NCBI RefSeq assembly: GCF_030758935.1
Contig: NZ_CP132333.1
Span: forward strand, 3,162,992-3,226,991
Reading direction: 5' to 3'
Source of the DNA: Geothrix sp. PMB-07
GTDB taxonomy: Bacteria; Acidobacteriota; Holophagae; Holophagales; Holophagaceae
Length of the DNA: 64,000 nucleotides
Made by a program: the position numbers and the translations under genes. The notes below the pieces were generated by a model. The model was given only the letters and a program-made list of their open reading frames with translations, had not been told where the DNA came from and made no database searches. The stretch's first letter is position 1. Each line of letters opens with the position of its first letter. This document shows positions 51,515 through 61,009 of this stretch, one piece after another.

Positions 51515-52945
51515 GTGCCCCTCAAGTCCCCCATTCCGATCCTCATCGTGGATGATGAGGCTGATCTCCGTAACCTGCTGGTGGAGGCCCTCCAGGATCA
51601 GGGTTACGCGGCGGTGGGTGCCGACGGCGGAGCCCAGGCCCTGGCCCGGGTGCAGGAACAGCATTTCCCCGTGATCTTCACGGATCTGAACATGCCCGGC
51701 GGCCTGTCCGGGCTGGAGTTGTTGCGGGCGGTCCACGACCGGGATCCCCAGGCCATGGGCATCCTCATGACCGGCTATGCCACCACGGAATCGGCCATCC
51801 AGGCCCTCAAACGCGGAGCCTACGACTTCATCCAGAAGCCCTTCAAGCTGGCCGAGATCGAAGCCAGCCTGGAGCGGGCGCTGGAGCACTACCGCCTGCT
51901 GCGGGAGAACGAGGAATACCAGCAGAACCTCGAACGCATGGTGGAAGCCCGCACCCAGGAGATCCTGGGCCTGAAGAACGACATCGAGCGGCTGTTCGAG
52001 GGCTTCGTGAACGCCTCCGTGACGGCCATTGAAGCCCGCGACCCCAGCACCTCCGGCCATTCCAGCCGGGTGGCAGACCTGACCGTGGGCCTGGCCGAGG
52101 CGGTCAACGACACGCCCAACGGCCCCTACGGCGGCCTCTACTTCAACCCCTTGCAGATCCGCGAAATCCGCTACGCCAGTCTGTTGCATGACTTCGGCAA
52201 GGTGGGCGTCCGCGAGCAGGTGCTCGTGAAGGCCAAGAAAATCGAGGGCGAGCGCCTGGAGAGCATCTTCCAGCGCCTGCACCAGCGCACCCTCGAGGGC
52301 ATGCGCGACCGCATGCTCGAGGCCTGGAGCAAGGGCAGCGCCTTCGACCACGTGGCCATGGGCCTCCTCCTGAATCAGCAGGAAGAGGAAACCCGCCGAC
52401 TCATGGAACTGGTGCGCAAGAGCAACGAGCCCACCGTGCTGCCCGAGGCCGTGGCCGAAGAACTGAACCTGCTGGGAGACCTCACCTACCAGCACTGGAC
52501 CGGCGACCACCGCACCCTCATCGACACCCAGGATCTCAACCTGCTGAAGATCCCCAAGGGCAGCCTCTCGGAAGAAGAGCGCAACGAGATCCAGAACCAC
52601 GTCACCTACACCTACCGCTTCCTCAGCCAGATCCCCTGGACCTCGGAACTGGCGGGCGTCCCTGAGATCGCCTGGGCGCACCACGAGCGCCTAAACGGCA
52701 AGGGCTATCCCCGCCAGCTCAAGGAGCCCGACATCCCTGTGCAGAGCAAGCTCATGGCCGTCTCCGACGTCTACGACGCCCTCACGGCGGCGGATCGCCC
52801 CTACAAGGCCGCCGTCAGCGTGGAGCGCAGCCTGCAGATCCTGGAGCAGGAAGCCAAAGTGAACCTGTTGGATGCGGAAGTGCTCAAGATCTTCCTCGAG
52901 GCCAAGATCTACGAGCGGACGGTGGCGACAGGGCGAACGCCATGA
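51515..52945 (+). CDS. Response regulator with HD-GYP phosphodiesterase domain
   Basis: 476 aa from GTG 51515 (GGAGTC upstream; longer N-terminal extensions lack homology). The receiver domain has the phospho-acceptor D57 in FTDLNMPGG and runs to about residue 125, then a coiled linker. The HD-GYP domain carries GHSSRVADL, H225-D226 with GK, the late His in EIQNHVTYTYRF, H389-H390-E391 and G397-Y-P. It would hydrolyse cyclic di-GMP. Between the HD motif and LSEEE (351) there are about 120 residues, far more than in the classical domain. It overlaps the next gene by 4 nt. Confidence 0.88.
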   Translation: MPLKSPIPILIVDDEADLRNLLVEALQDQGYAAVGADGGAQALARVQEQHFPVIFTDLNMPGGLSGLELLRAVHDRDPQAMGILMTGYATTESAIQALKRGAYDFIQKPFKLAEIEASLERALEHYRLLRENEEYQQNLERMVEARTQEILGLKNDIERLFEGFVNASVTAIEARDPSTSGHSSRVADLTVGLAEAVNDTPNGPYGGLYFNPLQIREIRYASLLHDFGKVGVREQVLVKAKKIEGERLESIFQRLHQRTLEGMRDRMLEAWSKGSAFDHVAMGLLLNQQEEETRRLMELVRKSNEPTVLPEAVAEELNLLGDLTYQHWTGDHRTLIDTQDLNLLKIPKGSLSEEERNEIQNHVTYTYRFLSQIPWTSELAGVPEIAWAHHERLNGKGYPRQLKEPDIPVQSKLMAVSDVYDALTAADRPYKAAVSVERSLQILEQEAKVNLLDAEVLKIFLEAKIYERTVATGRTP

Positions 52946-53772
52946 TCCAGGATCCCATCCTCATCGTGGACGACGAAGTGGAGGTGCGCTCGGCGCTGCT
53001 GGAGGCCCTCACCAGCCACGGATACTCTGCCGAAGCGGTGGCCAGCAGTGAAGCCGCCCTGGTTCGTCTGGCGGAGCGCCGGTTTCCGGTCGTACTGACC
53101 GACTTCCACATGCCCGGCGGCCGGTCAGGCCTCGACCTCATCAACGAGGTGCGGCTGCGGTTTCCCGACACCCTCTGCATCCTCATCACCGCCTACGCGA
53201 CGCTGGATACCAGCATCGAGGCCATGAAACGCGGGGCCTACGATCTGGTCCAGAAGCCCTTCCGCCTGGCCGAAGTGGAGATGGTGCTGGACCGGGCGTT
53301 GGACCATGCGGCCCTGCTCCAGAAAGTCCGCCTCTATCAAACCGAGCTGGAGGATCGCATCCTCAGCCGCACCCGGGCCCTTCAGGAGGCCCATCACGAG
53401 GCGCTCGCCCTCTGCGACCTCAGCCTGCAGGCACTGGACGCCCCGGGGCTTCCCGAGGGCCTGAATCCGCTGCTGGACCGGATTGCCTCCCGCTGGCAGC
53501 CCGCTGGCCTCGGCTGCTACCGGCGCGGTGAGCAGGGCAACCTGGTGTGCCTCGCGACCCGCGGCCCGGTGCCCCTGCCCCCTTCGCTGGACCGCCCCCT
53601 GCCCGGGCCCCTGAAGGCCCCTGACCTGGGCTATGCGGAAAACCACTTCCTGCCCCTGGGAAATGCGGGTTGGCTGTACCTGGGGTTCCCCGAGCGCTCC
53701 GCCTTCTCGGAAAGCGACCCGGCTTTCCTGTTGCTCGCCCGTCACCTGGAGCTGCTCCTCCGGGTAATGTGA
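52942..53772 (+). CDS. Response regulator with C-terminal sensor-like domain
   Basis: 276 aa. The receiver domain (residues 4-125) carries acidic D10-D11, the phospho-acceptor D54 in VLTDFHMPGG, and Lys in LVQKPF. A short coiled coil (about 125-155) leads to a ~120-residue domain that looks like a degenerate GAF domain. No DNA-binding or enzymatic output is recognisable. Its receiver is similar to that of the preceding HD-GYP protein (both have MPGG, KRGAYD and QKPF wording), suggesting duplication. The start overlaps the previous gene (ATGA). Confidence 0.85.
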   Translation: MIQDPILIVDDEVEVRSALLEALTSHGYSAEAVASSEAALVRLAERRFPVVLTDFHMPGGRSGLDLINEVRLRFPDTLCILITAYATLDTSIEAMKRGAYDLVQKPFRLAEVEMVLDRALDHAALLQKVRLYQTELEDRILSRTRALQEAHHEALALCDLSLQALDAPGLPEGLNPLLDRIASRWQPAGLGCYRRGEQGNLVCLATRGPVPLPPSLDRPLPGPLKAPDLGYAENHFLPLGNAGWLYLGFPERSAFSESDPAFLLLARHLELLLRVM

Positions 53773-53776
53773 GGGG

Positions 53777-54787
53777 ATGACGCACGCGCACCAGCTCCTC
53801 TGGACCGGTTTCCGAGGCCTCGACCCAACCGGTGTGGACCTGCCCTTCCAGCCTGGGGGCGTGGTCCTGTTCGGCCGGAACCTCGATCCTGATCCAGAGC
53901 TCGGCCCCGCCCGCTGCCGTGCCCTCATCGATGGCCTTCAGGCACGCTTTGGCGCCGAGCTGCCGCTGGCCGTGGCCGTGGATCAGGAGGGAGGTCCCGT
54001 GAGCCGCCTCCGCCTCTGGACCGGCCCCACACCTGCGCTCCGCCAGCTTTGGACCTCCGGCGGCGCGCCCGCCTGCGCCCGGTGGGGACGCCTCTGGGGC
54101 GAAGGGTTGCGCCTGCTGGGATTCAACGTGGACTTCGCGCCGGTGGTGGACCTCTGGGATGGTCATGTCGGCACGGGCATTGGAGATCGGGCTGCCAGCG
54201 ACAAGTCGGCTGAGGCCGCCGCCGCCGCCGGCGCCTTCCTGCACGGGCTGGAATCCACCGGAATGCGCGGCTGCCTCAAGCACCTCCCGGGTCTGGGCGG
54301 CACCACGCTGGACAGCCACCAGGGCCTGCCAGCCTTGACTGATGAGGCTCAGGTGAACCACAACGCCGGGGCATTCATACCCTTGGCCCACGCCGATCGG
54401 CTGATCATGGTCGCCCATCTGCGCACGCCCGCCAGCGGCCCGCTGCCTGCGAGCCTCCACCGCGGTTCCGTGGCGGACAATCCCTGGCGCTTGCAGGGCC
54501 GATTCCTTCCGGACGACATGGAAATGGGCGGTTGCGCGGACTGGACCTGGGACGACCGGGTGCGCTTGGCCCTGGAAGCGGGCCACCAGTGGCTGCTGGT
54601 CTGCCAGACACCCGAAGGATGGACGGCCTGCGCGGAGGCCGCGGCGCACCTTCCTGAGCCGAGTTGGGCCCCCGCCCTGCAGGCTTCTCAAACCATGCGC
54701 CGGAACCTTCCGGCACCCCTTCCCTTCGATCCCCGGTCCTGGAAGGACTGGCTGGCGCGGCTGCAAGCGGCCGCGAAGGAGCATTGA
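53777..54787 (+). CDS. GH3 beta-N-acetylhexosaminidase (NagZ-like)
   Basis: 336 aa. GH3 motifs are VAVDQ70-EGGPVSRL, KHLPGLGGTTLD179-S-H181 with the NagZ-specific catalytic His, and the nucleophile D246 in LPDDMEMGG. NagZ removes GlcNAc from anhydromuropeptides during wall recycling. Here KHFPGHG is altered to KHLPGLG, but the catalytic residues remain. No signal peptide, so it is cytoplasmic. It lies 4 nt after a response regulator and shares one base with the GGDEF gene start (TGATG), a surprising place for a wall-recycling enzyme. Confidence 0.88.
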   Translation: MTHAHQLLWTGFRGLDPTGVDLPFQPGGVVLFGRNLDPDPELGPARCRALIDGLQARFGAELPLAVAVDQEGGPVSRLRLWTGPTPALRQLWTSGGAPACARWGRLWGEGLRLLGFNVDFAPVVDLWDGHVGTGIGDRAASDKSAEAAAAAGAFLHGLESTGMRGCLKHLPGLGGTTLDSHQGLPALTDEAQVNHNAGAFIPLAHADRLIMVAHLRTPASGPLPASLHRGSVADNPWRLQGRFLPDDMEMGGCADWTWDDRVRLALEAGHQWLLVCQTPEGWTACAEAAAHLPEPSWAPALQASQTMRRNLPAPLPFDPRSWKDWLARLQAAAKEH

Positions 54788-55710
54788 TGGCGGGCCGCAT
54801 TCTCATCGTCGACGACAACGCGATGATTCGCAGCGAGATCAAAGCCGTGCTCATGAAGGACGGCGGTTTCACGCATTTCCTGGAGGCTTCCGACGGCCTC
54901 ACCGCCTTCAAGATCATCATGGAGAATCCGCCGGATCTGGTGCTCTGCGATCTGGTGATGCCCGGCTTCGATGGATTGAAATTCCTGGGCCTCAAGGCCA
55001 GCCGCAAGGAATTGGAACAAATCCCCGTCATCATCCTCACCGCCGAGGACGACCTGGACCGCAAGGCGGAAATCCTCGAACGGGGCGCCTCCGACTACGT
55101 CACCAAGCCCTTCCATGAGAAGGAGCTGCTGGCCCGGGTGCGCATCCACACCAAGCTGAAATTGCTGCAGGACGAGCTGCGGGAAAAGAACCTCCAGCTT
55201 GAGGATCTTTCCGTGACCGATCCACTCACGGGCCTGGCCAACCGGCGCCGGCTCATGACGCGCCTCGAGGAGGAAGTCCACCGGGCCCGCCGCCTGAAGA
55301 CGCCCCTGTCCGTCGTGATGATCGACATCGATCACTTCAAGCAGGTGAACGACGCCCATGGCCACGCCATGGGCGACGAAGTGCTGCGCAACATCGGCGG
55401 CATGCTGAAAGGCAGTGTGCGGGCCACGGATCTGGCCGCCCGCTACGGGGGCGAGGAGTTGACCCTCGTCTTGCCGCACACGGACCTGCCCGCGGCCCGG
55501 CAGGTGGCCGAGAACCTCCGTCAGAAGTTCGCGGAGCTGGACCACAGCCTGGATGGCGTGTCCATCCGCAAGACTGCCAGCATGGGCGTAGCCACCCGGG
55601 AGGGGCAGGCCGATTCTCCCGATGCTGAGAACCTGCTGAAGAAGGCCGATGAGGCCCTTTATCGCGCCAAGCAAGGCGGCCGCAACCGGGTGGAAGCATC
55701 GGGGGAATAG
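54787..55710 (+). CDS. Response regulator diguanylate cyclase (receiver-GGDEF)
   Basis: 307 aa. The receiver has the phospho-acceptor D55 (LVLCDLVMPG) and Lys in VTKPF. The GGDEF domain begins at SVTDPLTGLANRR and holds the active site G221-GEEL and the product-inhibition site R212-A-T-D215 exactly five residues before it. It is a PleD/WspR-like enzyme predicted to make cyclic di-GMP on phosphorylation. It is last in the four-gene signalling operon, opposite in activity to the first gene, and followed by a two-way terminator. Confidence 0.95.
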   Translation: MAGRILIVDDNAMIRSEIKAVLMKDGGFTHFLEASDGLTAFKIIMENPPDLVLCDLVMPGFDGLKFLGLKASRKELEQIPVIILTAEDDLDRKAEILERGASDYVTKPFHEKELLARVRIHTKLKLLQDELREKNLQLEDLSVTDPLTGLANRRRLMTRLEEEVHRARRLKTPLSVVMIDIDHFKQVNDAHGHAMGDEVLRNIGGMLKGSVRATDLAARYGGEELTLVLPHTDLPAARQVAENLRQKFAELDHSLDGVSIRKTASMGVATREGQADSPDAENLLKKADEALYRAKQGGRNRVEASGE

Positions 55711-55719
55711 GCAACCGGA

Positions 55720-55754
55720 CATAAGAACGCGGCCCCTGAGGCCGCGTCCTTATG
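55720..55754. terminator. Bidirectional terminator between the GGDEF gene and metK
   Basis: Stem of 15 bp with one A-C mismatch, starting CATAAGAACGCGGCC, and a 5-nt loop. T-rich or A-rich flanks on both sides allow it to serve the two convergent genes. Confidence 0.75.
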
Positions 55755-55769
55755 AAGCGAGTTTGCGTT

Positions 55770-56912
<1,143 letters not shown>

Positions 56913-57013
56913 GCGTGACTCCTAGATGAAGCCCCTCAAACATCAGGTTGGGGGAACAATGACTATAACCCAGATACACCTTTCGGATGACGCAGGAAAC
57001 CTTGCCTTGCCTT

Positions 57014-57032
57014 AACCTTAAAGACTAAGGTT
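57014..57032. repeat. Short palindrome between metK and the coiled-coil lipoprotein gene
   Basis: Perfect 7-bp arms AACCTTA/TAAGGTT with a 5-nt spacer. It lies in the 168-nt divergent gap and may be an operator or just a small hairpin. Confidence 0.35.
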
Positions 57033-57080
57033 GGAAGATCCCGTTTTTTGGCGCACAGACCGTGCCCCGTGGAGGAACCC

Positions 57081-58214
57081 ATGAATCCATTCCGCCGTCC
57101 GACGCTGGCGCTGGCCCTGATGGCCGCGTCCATCTTGATGGTCTCGACCGCCTGCAAACGCGAAGATCCCCAGATCCGGGAGCTGACCCAGAAGGCCGCG
57201 GAAGCCGACAAGGCCAACCAGCAGCTGAACCAGGCAGGCGCCGAGCAGCAGAAAAAGCTGGCGCAGGCCGGGGTGAACGATGTGAAGCCCAATGCCGAGA
57301 CCCTGCAGCTGACGGACGAGCAGAAGAAAGCCCTGGAAGAGCGCATCAAGAACGAGAAGAACAGTTCTTACCAGGCCCTGCTCCAGGAGGTGCTGGACAA
57401 GGACAAGGAGATCAAGGAAATCAACACCAAGCTCGCCAAGCTCAAGGCCGATCTGCCCAAGCCGGACGTGGCCAAGCAGAACGACAGCCACTACGGCATG
57501 GCCATGAAATTCCTCAAGAAGAAAGGCGTGCCTGAGGCTGAAGCCAAGAAGCTGGTGAGCCGCGTGACCATCCTGGAAAAGCTGGCACCGGGCTTCGAGG
57601 TCTACCACTTCTACGCCAACGGCACCTACGGCACCTGGGTGTCCCAGGGCAAGGCCAAGATCACGCCCAACGACCTGATGCGGCAGGAGCGCGAAAAGAT
57701 CGAAGGGGAGCGGGATGAGGCCGTGGCCGCCAACGAAAAGCTGCAGGAAGAAGTGGTGGATCTCGAAGGCCAGAAGAAGAAGATCGAGGAGGAGATCGCC
57801 GGCCTCCGCTCCGAGCGCACCAACCTCATCGAAGAGCGTGCCAAGCTTCAGGCTGACAACGCCGCTCAGGTTTCCAAACTGAACTCCCTGCACTACGTCA
57901 TCGGCACCCGCGACAAACTGAAGGCCGACGGCGTCATCGAGATCCCCGTCTTCGCCAAGGACCGCGCGGGCAAGAACTGGCGCGACGAAGTCTTCACCCA
58001 GAGCCTCGACCTGCGCTCCGCCAAAACCATCACCATCAAGGCGGCCGATCTTGGCCTCAAGAAGATTGGCAAGGTGAACGTGGTACCCGGGTCCTACATC
58101 AAGGATGAGCACTACAAGCTGACCATCAGCGAGGACAAGCTCAGCGCCACCGTGGAACTCATCACCGTGAGCCGTTTTAAGAATGACAAGGTCGTCTTTG
58201 CAGTGACAGACTGA
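57081..58214 (+). CDS. Coiled-coil lipoprotein, unknown function
   Basis: 377 aa starting at ATG 57081 with GGAGG upstream. The lipoprotein signal ends at the Cys of MVSTAC (about residue 25). Charged heptad-like segments at about 28-130 and 195-270 (EREKIEGERDEAVAANEKL and onwards) predict long coiled coils. A C-terminal ~100-residue domain (VIGTRDKLKADGVIEIPVF onward) carries a beta-rich ending. The repeated pattern of helix then compact domain suggests a periplasmic scaffold. I do not recognise the family. A clear terminator follows. Confidence 0.8.
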   Translation: MNPFRRPTLALALMAASILMVSTACKREDPQIRELTQKAAEADKANQQLNQAGAEQQKKLAQAGVNDVKPNAETLQLTDEQKKALEERIKNEKNSSYQALLQEVLDKDKEIKEINTKLAKLKADLPKPDVAKQNDSHYGMAMKFLKKKGVPEAEAKKLVSRVTILEKLAPGFEVYHFYANGTYGTWVSQGKAKITPNDLMRQEREKIEGERDEAVAANEKLQEEVVDLEGQKKKIEEEIAGLRSERTNLIEERAKLQADNAAQVSKLNSLHYVIGTRDKLKADGVIEIPVFAKDRAGKNWRDEVFTQSLDLRSAKTITIKAADLGLKKIGKVNVVPGSYIKDEHYKLTISEDKLSATVELITVSRFKNDKVVFAVTD

Positions 58215-58232
58215 GCCTACCCTGAGTCAGCC

Positions 58233-58259
58233 AAAGGCCCCTTCGGGGGCCTTTGTTTT
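58233..58259 (+). terminator. Rho-independent terminator after the coiled-coil lipoprotein gene
   Basis: 9-bp stem AAAGGCCCC/GGGGCCTTT closed by a TTCG tetraloop and followed by GTTTTG. Confidence 0.92.
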
Positions 58260-58339
58260 GTCTGGCATTTCACCTGCGGGCGAACTATTGTCGGAAAACC
58301 AATTCTCCGTCCTCTTCAACTCCACCCATGAGGTGTGCG

Positions 58340-60961
58340 ATGCATCGACGCTTAAACCAAGCGGCTCTCGGAACCGTGTTGCTGACGTTGCTGGCCTGCA
58401 ACGGCGGCGGCGATTCCAAAGCCCCCATTGCCGGAACGTCGACGGGGCAGACGCCGAGCAGCACCATGGCGGCCTTCGTGCTCGACAAGGATGTGACGAA
58501 AGTGACCATCCCCCATCCCAACATTCTGGCAACAGCCACCGCGGGCGATCCGTTGGCCTCGCGTGCGCCGGCCACGCCCATGACGCCCCCTGAAGCCCTC
58601 GCCTATGTGAACCTGCACGAAATGGGCGGCACCAATGCGGTGGCCGGCATCAACGCCCCGATCTACATCCAGTTCACCGCCCCGGTGGATAAAGCGACCG
58701 TGACCCCGGCCAACATCAAGGTGTTTGAAGTCACGCCGGATGCCACGACCGGCTATGAGAACGCAGCCCTGGGCTTCACCGATATCTCCGCCACCTTCAG
58801 CTACCGCTACACGGCGGGCAGCACCGATCTCTTCCTCTTCCCGGAATTCCCCCTGCAGCCGGGCAAGCGCTACCTCTACGTGGTCACCAACCGCGTGATG
58901 GATGCCGCCACCCCCAGCAAGCCCATTTCCGCTTCTCCACAATTTGAAGCGCTGAAATCCACCACGACCCTGGCAGGCCCCCTGGCGGATCTGGAAGCCG
59001 TGCGCCGGGATAAGCTCTACGACGACACCAAGGCCCAGAACAACACCACGAACCCCCGTCTCCTGTCGGGCTACGCAAAGGTGATGGACGATCTCATTGC
59101 CGCCAGCGCCACCACCACCGTGGCCAGCCGCAGTGACATCGCGCTGCTGGGGCGGTTCATCACCACCGGCGCCGGTGCCATCTCCCTGACCACCGCCAGC
59201 CCCTCTGCCACCGGAGCCCGCCTGCTCCCGATGGAAAGCGCCCTGCGCGCCTTCGCCTTCGGCTCCGCCAATGGCCTGGGTGGCCTGTTGGCTGGTAAGA
59301 CCTGGACCAACACCATCACCGTCCCGGCCAACGATGCCAGCCACATCTACACCTTCGTGGCGGGCACTGCCGCCAGCCCCGACCTCTACTGGGCCGCGGT
59401 GCTCACTGCCGGTGGGCACACCGTCACCGCCGCGCCGACCACCGTGGGAACCGTGGTGCTGGGTTCTTTCAGCAGCGCCGACCTGTCCATTGATCCCGTG
59501 GTGGCCCAGGCCAGTGCCAACGTGGCCAACTTGAACCTGACCGGCGTCACCGGCGCCTACAACCCGGCCGCAGGCGTCACCCAGGCCTTCCGCGTGAGCA
59601 ACAACCTGGTGGGCTTCTACCACACGGATCGCACGGTGCCCTTCGTCTACATCGCGCCCAACCCCGCCGTCGTCGGCCCGGCCCCCGCAGGCGGCTGGCC
59701 CGTGGTCATCTATCAGCACGGCATCACCTCCCAGAAAGAATCCGTCATCGCCGTCGCCCAATCCCTGACCGCCATCGGCCGGGCCGTGGTGGCCATCGAC
59801 ATGCCCCTCCACGGCGCGCTCGCCGTGCCCACGCACACCACCGGCGCCTCCTGGGGCCAGGATTTCATGGCCGTGGGCGCCCCCCTGGCCACCCGCAGCA
59901 ACATCCAGCAGGGTGCCTTCAACCTCGACCGCCTGGAATTCGTCCTCCGCGCAGGAGCCTTCGCGGGCCTCGGTGCCGCGGCACCTGCCACGGATGCCAC
60001 GAAGTACAAATTCCTCGGCCACAGCCTGGGCTCCATCGTCGGCGCCTACTACCTGGCCGGAAACACCTCCTTCACCTACCCGGCCGGCCCCTCCGGGCCG
60101 CCTTACATCCAGAGCACCCTCAACGGCGACATGAAGGGTTACCTTGCCGTCCCCGGCGGGCGCACGGCCTACGTCATCCAGAACAGCCCTGCCTTCAACG
60201 GGCCCAACGCCGACCCGGCCAAGGCCTATCCCATCGATCAGGGCCTGGCCGCCAAGGGTGTCGCCACGGGCAGCCCCTCCTATCACATCTTCTTCCAGAT
60301 GACCCAAAGCGTGGTCGACCCGGCCGATCCGGCCAGCATGACCACGCCCCTGGCCGCGGGCCTGCCCAGCCGCCTCTCAGGCCGCGTCGCCATTCAGGAA
60401 TCCACCAGTTCCACCTACAGCACGACCCTGGTGGGCAAGGATCTGCTCCCCATGCCCGTAAACGGGGACACGGTCATCACCAACGCCTACACCCGCTACT
60501 TTGCCAATGCCCTGGGTGGGCGCGAAGTGCTGGGAACCACCCCCACCAATGCCGCCATCGTCAATGTCATCGCCCCGGGCTTCAAGCAGCTCGCCTATAC
60601 CGCCGGCGGAACCCCTGCCCATGCGGCCGGGGTGGTGGGCACGCCCTTCCTGCGCACCTTGACTGCGGGCGCCCTGGCCAACAAGGTGGCCGATGCGGCC
60701 ACTTCCGCCGCCGCCGCCAGCCCCACGGAAGGCTTCTTCCAGTTTGACCAGAACGCCATCGGCCACAGCTCCCTGCTGGATCCCACCCTTGATGCCACCT
60801 CCGGACCCATCAACACCGGCTTGCTGCAGAAGCAGATGCGCTACTTCCTGCTCCTCGGCATCGTCTCGGATCCCACTCAGGGCGCACCGGCACTGCCCTT
60901 GACCGTGGTCCCGGTAAAGGGTGTGCAGGCGCCCGAGTCTTACACCATCCTCGGCTACTAG
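58340..60961 (+). CDS. Secreted lipoprotein with lipase-like alpha/beta-hydrolase domain
   Basis: 873 aa from ATG 58340, placed 4 nt after GAGGTG (an in-frame ATG 12 nt upstream is possible). The lipobox is LTLLAC (Cys near residue 19). Residues about 85-190 resemble a bacterial Ig-like domain (INAPIYIQFTAPVDKATVTPANIKVF). This arrangement is seen in proteins named virulence factor lipases. The hydrolase part has VVIYQHGITSQKES as oxyanion region and the nucleophile elbow G-H-S562-L-G-S. A His near the end (NAIGHSSLLDP) may complete the triad. It is likely an outer-membrane esterase; substrate unknown. Confidence 0.83.
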   Translation: MHRRLNQAALGTVLLTLLACNGGGDSKAPIAGTSTGQTPSSTMAAFVLDKDVTKVTIPHPNILATATAGDPLASRAPATPMTPPEALAYVNLHEMGGTNAVAGINAPIYIQFTAPVDKATVTPANIKVFEVTPDATTGYENAALGFTDISATFSYRYTAGSTDLFLFPEFPLQPGKRYLYVVTNRVMDAATPSKPISASPQFEALKSTTTLAGPLADLEAVRRDKLYDDTKAQNNTTNPRLLSGYAKVMDDLIAASATTTVASRSDIALLGRFITTGAGAISLTTASPSATGARLLPMESALRAFAFGSANGLGGLLAGKTWTNTITVPANDASHIYTFVAGTAASPDLYWAAVLTAGGHTVTAAPTTVGTVVLGSFSSADLSIDPVVAQASANVANLNLTGVTGAYNPAAGVTQAFRVSNNLVGFYHTDRTVPFVYIAPNPAVVGPAPAGGWPVVIYQHGITSQKESVIAVAQSLTAIGRAVVAIDMPLHGALAVPTHTTGASWGQDFMAVGAPLATRSNIQQGAFNLDRLEFVLRAGAFAGLGAAAPATDATKYKFLGHSLGSIVGAYYLAGNTSFTYPAGPSGPPYIQSTLNGDMKGYLAVPGGRTAYVIQNSPAFNGPNADPAKAYPIDQGLAAKGVATGSPSYHIFFQMTQSVVDPADPASMTTPLAAGLPSRLSGRVAIQESTSSTYSTTLVGKDLLPMPVNGDTVITNAYTRYFANALGGREVLGTTPTNAAIVNVIAPGFKQLAYTAGGTPAHAAGVVGTPFLRTLTAGALANKVADAATSAAAASPTEGFFQFDQNAIGHSSLLDPTLDATSGPINTGLLQKQMRYFLLLGIVSDPTQGAPALPLTVVPVKGVQAPESYTILGY

Positions 60962-60982
60962 CACCATCGGCACTGGCACAGG

Positions 60983-61007
60983 AAAGCGGGGCTTCGGCCC
61001 CGCTTTT
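60983..61007. terminator. Bidirectional terminator between the lipase-like and acyltransferase genes
   Basis: 10-bp stem AAAGCGGGGC/GCCCCGCTTT with a TTCG tetraloop, T-rich on one side and A-rich on the other, between two convergent genes. Confidence 0.9.
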
Positions 61008-61009
61008 CG

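Noticed and set aside
53777-54787. Possibility that the GH3 protein is catalytically dead because KHFPGHG is changed to KHLPGLG
   Set aside because: The catalytic His (DSH) and nucleophile Asp are both kept, so loss of activity is not supported.
56913-57047. SAM-responsive riboswitch ahead of metK
   Set aside because: The leader is short and I could not find the conserved core of any SAM riboswitch class.
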